From Streptomyces sp. NBC_01481 (lineage in GTDB: Bacteria > Actinomycetota > Actinomycetes > Streptomycetales > Streptomycetaceae): a stretch of 64,000 nucleotides of DNA. Of this stretch, positions 17,736 through 25,230 are shown piece after piece. Position 1 is the stretch's first letter; every line of letters begins with the position of its first letter. Where the stretch lies: the NCBI RefSeq assembly GCF_026339995.1, contig NZ_JAPEPT010000002.1, forward strand, positions 168,501-232,500, given 5' to 3'. Position numbers and translations under genes: made by a program. Below the pieces are notes generated by a model. That model was not told the origin of the DNA and ran no database searches. It saw nothing but the letters and a program-made list of their open reading frames with translations.

Positions 17736-18146
17736 CTACGCCTTGGGCGCCTGCGAGATGCGCACCATGTTGCCCGAGGGGTCCCGGAACGCGCAGTCGC
17801 GCGGGCCCCAAGGCTGGTCGACGGGCTCCTGCAGCACCTCGGCGCCGGAGGCCCGCACCTTCTCGAAGGTCGCGTCGAGATCGTCGGCGCGGAACACGAC
17901 CATCGGCAGGACTCCCTTGGTCAGCAGCTCCTGCAGAGCGTCACCGTCGGCCTGGGATCGGCCGGCGTGCGGCTCGCTGAGCACGATCTCCAGGTCCGGC
18001 TGGGACGCGCTGCCGAGGGTGACCCAGTGGAACCCGCCCGAGGCGACGTCGTTGCGCACCTCAAGGCCGAGCGCGTCACGGTAGAAGTCGAGCGACTCGT
18101 CCGTATCGTTGACGGTGATATGGCAGTACTGAAGTGAAACGGTCAT
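17736..18146 (-). CDS. VOC family (glyoxalase-like) protein
   Basis: A 136-aa protein from ATG 18146. It contains two beta-alpha-beta-beta-beta units: SLQYCHITVNDTDESLDFYRDALGLEV, and later VVFRADDLDATFEKVRASGAEVLQEP ending AFRDPSGNMVRISQ. The His, Gln/Glu and Glu metal positions are only partly clear. Members isomerise or open small molecules or act as resistance proteins. The AraC gene upstream on the same strand is separated from it by a MITE-like element; the pair was probably once adjacent. Confidence 0.88.
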   Translation of the reverse strand: MTVSLQYCHITVNDTDESLDFYRDALGLEVRNDVASGGFHWVTLGSASQPDLEIVLSEPHAGRSQADGDALQELLTKGVLPMVVFRADDLDATFEKVRASGAEVLQEPVDQPWGPRDCAFRDPSGNMVRISQAPKA

Positions 18147-18157
18147 GGAACCAAGGC

Positions 18158-18348
18158 TAGGGCCTGTCGTTTGGATCAGGCCGGATCAGTGAGCGGGGTC
18201 TGGTGCGTGCGATCGCAGGCCGGAGGATGGGGGTCCCCCCGCCGAAGGCGGGGGGAGAGCCGACGCGGAGCGTCGGCGACTGACGACAACGCAGCGAGCG
18301 TGCGTGCCAGGGCACGCGAACCCGGCAAGATCCGAACGACAGGCCCTA
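18158..18348. mobile_element. MITE-like element, 191 bp
   Basis: Ends TAGGGCCTGTCGTTTGGATC and the inverted copy (TAGGGCCTGTCGTTCGGATC on the other strand) differ at one of 20 positions. The interior next to the right end contains GCCGGGTTCGCGTGCCCTGG and next to the left end GGCCGGATCAGTGAGCG, both shared with the 86-bp element at 5356-5441. The middle adds hairpins such as CCCCGCCGAAGGCGGGG. No coding capacity. It lies between VOC and AraC genes and replaces the end of the latter. Confidence 0.8.
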
Positions 18349-18796
18349 GGTCCCCTCCCGCCGCGGCTGCGCGGGCCGCTTCTGCGATCGTGCCCGGTCG
18401 CTCCCTGGTCGGCCGGGTGCGCATCTTGGCCACGCACGCGGGCATCGCCGTTACGGCGCGGTGCTCCCGGGCCCGGTACGCACTCGGCGTCACCCCCACG
18501 AGTTCGGTGAAGCGCGAGCTGAACGAGCCGAGGGAGGTGCAGCCGACCGCCATACACGCCTCGGTCACACTCATGCCCCCGCGCAGCAGCGCCATCGCCC
18601 GCTCAACCCGCCTGGTCATCAGGTAGCTGTACGGCGTCTCGCCGTAGGCCGCCCGGAACGCCCGGGAGAAGTGCCCTGGCGACATCAGCGCATGGCGGGC
18701 CATCGTCGGCACGTCGAGCGGACGCGCGTACTCCCGGTCTACCAGATCCCGCGCCCGGCGCAGGCGCGCAAGGTGGGAAAGGTGTCGCTCGTCCAT
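18176..18796 (-). CDS. AraC-family regulator whose C-terminus runs into a MITE
   Basis: A 206-aa frame from ATG 18796. Residues about 1-105 are a bare AraC DNA-binding domain: LVDREYARPLDVPTMARHAL, SPGHFSRAFRAAYGETPYSYL and GMSVTEACMAVGCTSLGSFSSRF. The natural tail extends to about residue 149. The last 57 residues are translated from the inserted element at 18158-18348 and end at a TGA inside its left inverted repeat, so the protein carries a foreign tail. It likely controls the VOC gene. Confidence 0.8.
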   Translation of the reverse strand: MDERHLSHLARLRRARDLVDREYARPLDVPTMARHALMSPGHFSRAFRAAYGETPYSYLMTRRVERAMALLRGGMSVTEACMAVGCTSLGSFSSRFTELVGVTPSAYRAREHRAVTAMPACVAKMRTRPTRERPGTIAEAARAAAAGGDLGPVVRILPGSRALARTLAALSSVADAPRRLSPRLRRGDPHPPACDRTHQTPLTDPA

Positions 18797-18897
18797 GGGA
18801 CGAGGCTACCGTTTCACTCTGACAGAGCCCTGCTGACCTGCACGGATGAGACGTGGCGGGGGTCATGCCCGCGCGACCGAATCCACGGAGTTCCTCC

Positions 18898-19413
18898 ATG
18901 CTGTTTGACGTTCAGCCTTGCCTCAAGGGCGAATTGGTCGAACTCAGGCCACTCCGCGCGGAAGACTACGCAGACCTCTATGCCGTCGCGGCGGACCCGC
19001 TCGTCTGGGAGCAGCATCCCGACCCCGAGCGATACCTGGAAAGGGCGTTCAGCGGCTACTTTCGCGACGCCCTGGAATCCGGAGGGGCGTTGGTCGTCAT
19101 CGACAACGAAGACGGCCGTCTCATCGGGTCCTCGCGGTACCACGGGTACGACGAGGAGCGTGACGAGGTCGAAATCGGCTGGTCGTTCCTGGCCCGGTCG
19201 CACTGGGGCGGCCGCTACAACCGTGAGCTGAAAGAGCTCATGCTGGACCATGCCTTCCGGTTCGTCAGCAGCGTCATCTTCCTCGTCGGGCCCGACAACC
19301 TGCGTTCCCAGCGTGCTGTGGAGAAGATCGGTGGCGTACGGGCGGGCTCACGGCTCGACGGGAGTGGGCAGCAGAGTCTCCTCTACCGGATCGAGGCCTC
19401 CACCCGGCCTTGA
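18898..19413 (+). CDS. GNAT family N-acetyltransferase
   Basis: A 171-aa protein from ATG 18898 with ACGGAG 7 nt upstream. VELRPLRAEDYADLYAVAADPLVWEQHP is the RimJ/RimL-like N-terminus; GWSFLARSHWGGRYNRELKELML holds the acetyl-CoA loop in a degenerate form (RSHWGGRY) and NLRSQRAVEKIGG the C-terminal helix. It resembles acetyltransferases acting on small amines or peptides; substrate unknown. Confidence 0.85.
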   Translation: MLFDVQPCLKGELVELRPLRAEDYADLYAVAADPLVWEQHPDPERYLERAFSGYFRDALESGGALVVIDNEDGRLIGSSRYHGYDEERDEVEIGWSFLARSHWGGRYNRELKELMLDHAFRFVSSVIFLVGPDNLRSQRAVEKIGGVRAGSRLDGSGQQSLLYRIEASTRP

Positions 19414-19482
19414 GGATGTCGGATCCGGTGCCTGGCGTCAGAATTGGCGTTATCTGCTGTTTCTGCCGGATCGGAGACATCC

Positions 19483-19728
19483 ATGAAGGACCTCAAGTTT
19501 GAGCAGAAGCGCTCGCTGTCACGCCTTGAGGCGGCTGATCAGCTCACGGCGCTCGCGGCCGCACTGAGGCACGGTGGTGATGCCGATCTGGAACTCGGCC
19601 CCGGGCGGCTGAGCCTGCGGATCCCCGACGACCTTCGCAGTGAGATAGAGGTCGAGGTCGGTAACGGGGAGATCGAGCTGGAGATCGAGTTCAAGTGGCC
19701 GACCGCAGATGCAGGGGGATCGCCGTGA
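19483..19728 (+). CDS. Amphi-Trp domain-containing protein
   Basis: An 81-aa acidic protein from ATG 19483 (GGAG 8-9 nt upstream). FEQKRSLSRLEAADQLTALAAAL, then LSLRIPDDLRSEIEVEVGNGEIELEIEFKW matches the amphi-Trp domain (TIGR04354), whose final strands alternate hydrophobic and charged residues and end in a tryptophan. Function of the family is unknown. The following 196 bp to the convergent exporter contain nothing recognised. Confidence 0.8.
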   Translation: MKDLKFEQKRSLSRLEAADQLTALAAALRHGGDADLELGPGRLSLRIPDDLRSEIEVEVGNGEIELEIEFKWPTADAGGSP

Positions 19729-19924
19729 GGTCGGGGCGGAGGCGGTTGTGGCCGACGTCGGCAACTTCCCCCGGTTCGACCGAAACACCCACACCGGCGG
19801 CGTGATCGCCAGTGAGAGGGCGGCGGACCTCCGCCAGGCGGTCAACCGCGTACAGCACACCCGGGTCCGACCGTCCCGGCTGGGTGCTGCCGATCGTCCG
19901 CCGCTGAGGCCTGTACGCACCCCT

Positions 19925-21547
19925 CTACGGTTTCGCGGAGCCGGGCTGGGTGGTCGGGATCCGCTGGGTGAAGAACAGTGCGAGCAGGCTGGCCAGAGCG
20001 AGGATGGCGAGTGCGGCGCGCAGGCCGTCGAGCCTGGCTGCCTCGTTCGCGTCGAGCGCGGCCTGGGTGACCTTCTCGCTCGTGCCCGCTTCGTCGAGGG
20101 CGTCCTTGAGCTGGGCGTCCGACAGGAAGGGCACGCCGCTTTGGAGTTCGACGGTCGCCCGGTTCTTGACGTCGGCCGGGATCGCGTCGTTCTGCTCGAC
20201 GCTGGTCAGGAACGAAGCCGTCAGCGCGGCGATCAGGATCGACCCGGCGAGTGCCGTACCGATCGAGGCGCCGAGGTTGGTGACGGCGTTCTGGATGCCG
20301 CCGACCTCCGCGCTCTGCTTGTCGGGCACCGCGGACACCGTGACCGACCCGAGCTGGGACGCCAGCGCGCCCATACCGAGCCCGATCAACAGGAGGGGGA
20401 TGGTGACGATTTCCGCACCGGCGTCCGCGTCGAGCGCGGCCATCAGCACCACCGCACCCGCGAGCAACGCGAGGATCCCGAGCCGGACCACGCGTCGCGG
20501 TGAGACGTTCGGAAGGAGACGCGGGATCAGGATTGCGGCGGCGAGCAGTGTCAGCGAGAGCGGCAGGATGCGTGCCCCGGTCTTGAGCGCGGACAGGCCG
20601 AGTGCGACCGAGAGGTAGAGCGGTACGACGAAGAACACGCCCATCTGCACGAGGTACTGGAAGAAGAACATGGTCAGGCCGCCGGTGAGCTGCCTGTTCC
20701 GCAGCAGCTCAGGGTCCACGAGGGGCTCCTTTCGCTGCTCCACCAGGCGGGCCTCCCACCGCAGGAAGAGCCAGATCAGGAGCAGACCCGCCAGCATCAG
20801 CCACACGACCAGCGAGATCCCGAGCCAGGCGGGTGCGTCGGGCTTCGGCCGGAACCAGCCCCATTCGTCCGAGCGGAGTACTCCGTAGACGAAGATCCCG
20901 AGCCCGAGGGCGGAGAGCGCGGCGCCGACGAGATCGAGGGGATGGCGTTGGCCGGTCGGGGCGTCGGCGATGCGGCGGGCGAGCACCAGGATGCCGAGCA
21001 CGATCACGACCTCACCGGCGAAGACCCAGCGCCAGGAGAAGTACGTCGTTGCTACACCCCCGATGAGTGGCCCGACCGCGATCGCCACGGCTCCTGCGGC
21101 GGCCACGAGCCCGTACGCGGCGGGCCGGCGCTCCGCGGCGAAGTTGCCGGCGACGAGCGCGACGATCGCGGGCATGATCAGGGCTGCCCCGACTCCTTCG
21201 AGGAACGACCAGCCGAGCAGGAGAACAGGCAGGTTCGGGGCGAGCGCCGTCGTCAGGGATCCGGCACCGTAGATGCAGCAGCCGATCATGAACGCGCGCT
21301 TTCGGCCGATGATCGCGCCGACCTTGCCGCCAGGGATCATGAACATCGCCATCACGAGGGTGTAGGCCGTGATCGCACCCTGGATCCCGGTCACCGTTGT
21401 GCCGACGTCGTCAGCCACCGTCGCGATCGAGACGTTCATGACGGAGCTGTCGAGCGCCATCAGGAACTGCCCGGCCGCGAGAGTCAGCAGGACGAGTCCT
21501 GCCTTTGTCGAACTCCCCGTGCCCGCTTTGGATGTCATGGGGCGCAT
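19925..21547 (-). CDS. MFS drug exporter, EmrB/QacA type (14 TM)
   Basis: A 540-aa membrane protein. The start ATG 21547 (MRPMTSKAG) was chosen; ATG 21538 is close and possible. AGQFLMALDSSVMNVSIATVADDV is the DHA2 signature of the first helix with motif D1; GGKVGAIIGRKRAFMIG is MFS motif A, and GLVAAAGAVAIAVGPLIGG is motif C, typical of antiporters. About 14 helices are expected. It should export drugs or metabolites with proton exchange. No adjacent regulator was found. Confidence 0.92.
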   Translation of the reverse strand: MRPMTSKAGTGSSTKAGLVLLTLAAGQFLMALDSSVMNVSIATVADDVGTTVTGIQGAITAYTLVMAMFMIPGGKVGAIIGRKRAFMIGCCIYGAGSLTTALAPNLPVLLLGWSFLEGVGAALIMPAIVALVAGNFAAERRPAAYGLVAAAGAVAIAVGPLIGGVATTYFSWRWVFAGEVVIVLGILVLARRIADAPTGQRHPLDLVGAALSALGLGIFVYGVLRSDEWGWFRPKPDAPAWLGISLVVWLMLAGLLLIWLFLRWEARLVEQRKEPLVDPELLRNRQLTGGLTMFFFQYLVQMGVFFVVPLYLSVALGLSALKTGARILPLSLTLLAAAILIPRLLPNVSPRRVVRLGILALLAGAVVLMAALDADAGAEIVTIPLLLIGLGMGALASQLGSVTVSAVPDKQSAEVGGIQNAVTNLGASIGTALAGSILIAALTASFLTSVEQNDAIPADVKNRATVELQSGVPFLSDAQLKDALDEAGTSEKVTQAALDANEAARLDGLRAALAILALASLLALFFTQRIPTTQPGSAKP

Positions 21548-21685
21548 CGTCCCAGCGCCCCCGGCGGCAGTTCCTCGGCCCGCCTCGGAGGTCAACCGGT
21601 TGGCGGACATTTTCGCGCCGAGTCTCCGCCGCCGGGCCCGATCCTGCCCGCGGACCTCCGGAGGCGGGGCGGAAGAGGGGGCAGG

Positions 21686-22276
21686 TCAGTGTGGCCCCGC
21701 GCCGGAACCGGATCCGGGCCCGGGCTGTGTGAGCTGCTGCCGCAACGCGGCGATCTCGGCTCGCAGAGCGGCGACGTCGTTCTTGTCGGCCGCCTGGTCG
21801 CCCTCGCGCAGACTGACCAGCAGCGAACCGCTCGGCTCCAGGCTGACCGAGGTGGTCTCGGAGACATCGTCGCCGCCCTGCCGTTTGACCGCGACATCCA
21901 AGTCCGCGCGGTTCAGTCCGCTGCGCCTGACCTCGGAGGGCAGCCACTGCCCGTCGCGCGCGAGAATGACAGGCGATCCCTCGAGCAGACGGCCGAGCCG
22001 GCTGGACAGCGAGGCAGCCCGGACCACGAGTGCGTTCACCGCGAGCAGCACGGCAGCGGCGAAGGCGGCTCCGGACACGGAATTGTCGGGTCCGATGATG
22101 GCGTTCTGCACCACGTTGGCCAGCAACAGCATGACCACCAGGTCAAAGGTGTTGAGCTGAGCGAGCTCCCGTCTCCCGCCCCACCGGAGCAGCACCAGGA
22201 TCACCAGATAGACCAGCACGGTGCGCACCGCCTTCTCGCCGTACGAGATGCCCACACTCATCAGGTCATGCCACAT
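21686..22276 (-). CDS. DUF421 (YetF-like) membrane protein
   Basis: A 196-aa protein, start ATG 22276 chosen because GGGAG lies 6 nt upstream; ATG 22315 and 22348 would extend it. Three N-terminal helices (VRTVLVYLVILVLLRWGG, NTFDLVVMLLLANVVQNAIIG, AAFAAAVLLAVNALVVRA) precede a cytoplasmic domain with GSPVILARDGQWL, matching DUF421/YetF. The tail ends in a coiled-coil-like NDVAALRAEIAALRQQLTQ. Function unknown. Confidence 0.85.
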   Translation of the reverse strand: MWHDLMSVGISYGEKAVRTVLVYLVILVLLRWGGRRELAQLNTFDLVVMLLLANVVQNAIIGPDNSVSGAAFAAAVLLAVNALVVRAASLSSRLGRLLEGSPVILARDGQWLPSEVRRSGLNRADLDVAVKRQGGDDVSETTSVSLEPSGSLLVSLREGDQAADKNDVAALRAEIAALRQQLTQPGPGSGSGAGPH

Positions 22277-22441
22277 CGCGTCTCCCGCGTCTCTTCGGTC
22301 CGCCCACTTGCTCATCGGCGGCTTGCCCCAACCCTCTTGACCGGCCATCAGGCGGACGCTTCCCCTGCTGCGGCCTGGTGCTCCCCATCACTCGACGCGG
22401 TCGCCCGGCCGTGAAACGATGCCGGCCGGAGAGAGGGGGGC

Positions 22442-23158
22442 GTGATTCAGTCGGTGCTCGCGAACATCGCGATCGGGCTCGTGACGAGCTTGCTCGGCGG
22501 TGGCTTCGTCTGGTTGAGGGAGCGGGCCAAGCGCGCTCGGGCTGTGAACAAGAGGGCGGCATTCTTCGGCGTCCGGCCCGGGCAGACCTGCCTGATGGTG
22601 CTGGGCAACAAGCACAACGCGCCCGGCACCGCGCATCATCGGGATGTACGGGCGGTGCTGGAACTGGCCATGCTTGCCGCTGAGTTGGATTGCCACGTCT
22701 CGCTGGAGTCCGGCGACTTCCGTGGCGGCAACGGAGATCGCACCGAATTCTGTGTCGGCGGCCCCACCGGGGGCGCCAACGTCCGCACCGGCGGCCACCT
22801 TGCCGCCCACATGCCCGGCGTCGTCATTCATCCCTACGACGGCACCCGTGCGGACTCGGTGGCCATCGAGGTCGGTGGGGAGAAGTTCCTGTTCGACAAA
22901 GGCAACCAGGAGTACGCTCTCGTGGCGAAGTTCACGCCCGTGGAGTCCGTTTGCCCGGTGTTCCTCGTGGCCGGGCAGACGTCCGTGGCAAACCTGGCCG
23001 CGATCCACTTCCTGCGGCGCGAGTACGCGCGGGTGGCCGGACAACTGTCGTCGGTGGAGCGCTTCTGCCTGCTCATCAAGGTCTCCGACATCGGGACCTA
23101 CGAGTTCCACCGCGCGGAACTGGAACGGGAAGTCACGGCAGCCGCGTTCGGAGAGTGA
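22442..23158 (+). CDS. Unclassified membrane-anchored protein
   Basis: A 238-aa protein from GTG 22442 with GAGAGGGGGG upstream. One N-terminal helix (IAIGLVTSLLGGGFVWL) is followed by basic residues, so about 210 residues should face the cytoplasm. Visible blocks are HHRDVRAVLELAMLAAEL, GDRTEFCVGGPTGG, RTGGHLAAHMPGV, then VFLVAGQTSVANLAAIHFLRREY. The alternating strands and helices with a Gly-rich CVGGP loop suggest a Rossmann-like domain. I do not recognise the family. It is convergent with a membrane-anchored TIR protein of similar layout. Confidence 0.75.
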   Translation: MIQSVLANIAIGLVTSLLGGGFVWLRERAKRARAVNKRAAFFGVRPGQTCLMVLGNKHNAPGTAHHRDVRAVLELAMLAAELDCHVSLESGDFRGGNGDRTEFCVGGPTGGANVRTGGHLAAHMPGVVIHPYDGTRADSVAIEVGGEKFLFDKGNQEYALVAKFTPVESVCPVFLVAGQTSVANLAAIHFLRREYARVAGQLSSVERFCLLIKVSDIGTYEFHRAELEREVTAAAFGE

Positions 23159-23243
23159 GCGCGCTCACCGGTTCGGCACCAGTCCGCTTGTCTGGACACC
23201 GACCCTCAAGGAGTCTGCCTGAGGGCCGGTGCGCGAATGAACG

Positions 23244-24056
23244 TCAGCCAGTTCCGATCGAGTCAATCAGCGCGGCGATTTCCTCCGCGATCTCCTCGAT
23301 GCTGTGCGTGCTCGTGTCGCGGGCGATAATGTCGACCAACGACGGCGACCGGCTTGCTACCTCCTCCTTGCTGATCTCGTGCCAAATGGGCAGCAGGCGC
23401 TGGCTTCCGGCGACGGACTGAGTGACGATGCCGTCCAGTTCGTACTGCGCCCATCCCTTGGCGAAGAACGCCTTCGAAAGAACGACAACGCCGAAGGTGC
23501 TGCGCGCCAACCCGTCGTCGATCTTTCGGCGCAAGCAGTCGCCAATCCGCAGCACCAGTTCGTCCAGCCAGACTTTCACGCCGCGGCTCCTGAGCGCTTC
23601 GGCCAGGGAGCGAGCGACCTCCTTGTCTTCACTGGCGTACGAGATGAAGACGTCCCATGCCTGTTCATCCTCGATCGTGGAAGCCGAGGGCGGTTCGTGC
23701 TGGATGCCGGCAAGCGGCTTCGATGCGGCGGCGGAGGCCTGAGGCCGGACCTCGGCTCTCAGCGACACGTCACGTGCCCCGGTGGCCGGTGGACGCTCCT
23801 CCGGAGGATCCACTGTGGGGGCCGTGTTCGGCTCCTGGGCCTCAACCTGCTCGACCGTCGGGCCCGCGGCTGGTGGGCGTCCGGTCGGTTCGGTTTTGGC
23901 CGTCCCGCGTGCGGCGTCTTTGATGTTGCGCAGCGAGTTGATCGCCGCGATCACATCCTTTTCGAGTGCGGTCACTGCCGCGATCGCGTAACGCATGACG
24001 GCATATACGCCGGATATCACCACGAGGACTACCAATGTCCACGTATCCACGTTCAT
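23244..24056 (-). CDS. Membrane-anchored TIR-domain protein
   Basis: A 270-aa protein from ATG 24056. One N-terminal helix (residues about 6-28), a Pro/Ala-rich linker (about 50-130), then a TIR domain at about 134-265: WDVFISYASEDKEVARSLAEAL, GVKVWLDELVL, GDCLRRKIDDGLARSTFGVV, FFAKGWAQYELDGIV. E206 in QYELDG sits where TIR NADases have the catalytic glutamate. Bacterial TIR proteins often serve in antiphage signalling or as NAD-degrading effectors; a role here is inferred. Confidence 0.85.
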   Translation of the reverse strand: MNVDTWTLVVLVVISGVYAVMRYAIAAVTALEKDVIAAINSLRNIKDAARGTAKTEPTGRPPAAGPTVEQVEAQEPNTAPTVDPPEERPPATGARDVSLRAEVRPQASAAASKPLAGIQHEPPSASTIEDEQAWDVFISYASEDKEVARSLAEALRSRGVKVWLDELVLRIGDCLRRKIDDGLARSTFGVVVLSKAFFAKGWAQYELDGIVTQSVAGSQRLLPIWHEISKEEVASRSPSLVDIIARDTSTHSIEEIAEEIAALIDSIGTG

Positions 24057-24373
24057 GGTCTCTTCTCAAGTCGGCTGCAACAAGGAGGAATGCGCGCAGA
24101 TGGCGACTGCGCACACTCAATGTGCGCCATGTCCCAGCCGAACAAATCCGTCATACTGGGCATGCATGCGGAAGCAGGATGTTTCAGCGTCGAAAGTTCA
24201 CTCTCTTGGCCGCCTGTCCCTTACGGCGTGGCCCCTTCGCAAGCCGAGCCGACTCGATGCCCTTTCTCGCGTCGCGGGCGACGACGCCACGTCTTGGCTC
24301 CGTGGTGCAGGAATGAAACAGGCCCCGGACTGCTGTCAGTCCGAGCCCCGTCGGTCACGTGGTCTGCTGAAGG
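24057..24373. other. Intergenic region upstream of the TIR gene
   Basis: About 317 bp between the TIR gene start and the rtcB remnant. It is less GC-rich than its surroundings in places and should contain the TIR promoter. Short open frames occur but none has a ribosome binding site and recognisable protein. Confidence 0.4.
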
Positions 24374-24481
24374 CCAGCCCTTTGACGCAGATGGCAACAC
24401 CTGCACCAGGTCCCGCTGCTGGTCGATGACCTGCCCGATCGGCTTGCAAGCACCCGGGATCTCACCCACGAACCGGAGGCC
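24374..24481 (-). pseudogene. Remnant of the rtcB 3' end
   Basis: On the minus strand this stretch reads GEIPGACKPIGQVIDQQRDL, against DEIPGAYKPIEKVMEQQRDL at the end of the intact rtcB at 25231. The nucleotide similarity extends over about 105 bp with substitutions and a short deletion near the stop. There is no start or upstream part, so it is a decayed duplicate fragment, located on the far side of the unknown gene at 24507. Confidence 0.8.
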
Positions 24482-24506
24482 ATGCCGTTGCCCCCGGCAG
24501 GTCGAC

Positions 24507-25136
24507 TCAGTTGTCGAACCAGACGACGAGCCGAACATTGTCGTCGCCGTGCTGCGAGGCGAGGGTTTCCATGACCGTCCAGACCGGCTGCCACTCGCCG
24601 TCCTCGCGGACCGCGTCCCGCCGACGGAGCGTCTCGGACCTGTAGAGGGTGTCGCCGATCTGCCATTCCGTGCCGTCGGGCCAGGTCGGCCGGGGGCCGG
24701 ACAGGTGCTTTCGTAGACCGACAGCCCGCGCGAACTCCGGGCACCAGCCCGACTTGCCGGCAAAGCGGAACCCGTCGGGGCTCTGCCGGTACTGGTGGAT
24801 GCGGCTGTCCGGCAGTTCCGCCGACTCGTCCCAGTCGACCGCCTTCAGCTCGGTCCAGGTGATCCAGGTGGTGCCGAATGCCTGATCGGGCCATTGGGCG
24901 AGACCATCCAGTTCGGTACGAACCGTCTCCGACGCATCGACGGGTATGCCGCGCTCGCCAGCCAACGGTCGGAAGTTGGCGTAGTTGCGCATCCCGAACA
25001 GGCAGCCGAACGCGTCATAGTTCCGGGTGATGTTGAGGAAGAACAGGTCGATGACGGCGCGCCAAACTGCGTCTTCCTCTTCCTCATGGAGGTGCCATGC
25101 TCGGCACTCGATGAACCCATTGATATCGGTACCCAC
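24507..25136 (-). CDS. Hypothetical protein between rtcB and an rtcB remnant
   Basis: A 209-aa protein starting MGTDINGFIECRAWHLHEEEE at ATG 25136. It is soluble, acidic and rich in Trp and aromatic residues (WITWTELKAVDWDE, WPDGTEWQIGDTLY) and ends VMETLASQHGDDNVRLVVWFDN. I recall similar MGTDI-starting hypothetical proteins in streptomycetes but no function. It follows rtcB by 94 bp on the same strand and could be co-transcribed. Its flanks carry duplicated rtcB end sequence. Confidence 0.8.
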   Translation of the reverse strand: MGTDINGFIECRAWHLHEEEEDAVWRAVIDLFFLNITRNYDAFGCLFGMRNYANFRPLAGERGIPVDASETVRTELDGLAQWPDQAFGTTWITWTELKAVDWDESAELPDSRIHQYRQSPDGFRFAGKSGWCPEFARAVGLRKHLSGPRPTWPDGTEWQIGDTLYRSETLRRRDAVREDGEWQPVWTVMETLASQHGDDNVRLVVWFDN

Positions 25137-25230
25137 GCGAAAACTCCCTGCCGGACAGTCAGTTCAGCGAGGAGGGACCGCAGACGTCGCACAGTGTGCG
25201 GAGTCCGCGGCCCCTCGACGGTAAGCGCTC

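Noticed and set aside
20942..22414. A rightward 490-residue open frame opposite the MFS exporter and DUF421
   Set aside because: Shadow frame: it runs across two real genes and their gap and has no protein-like blocks.
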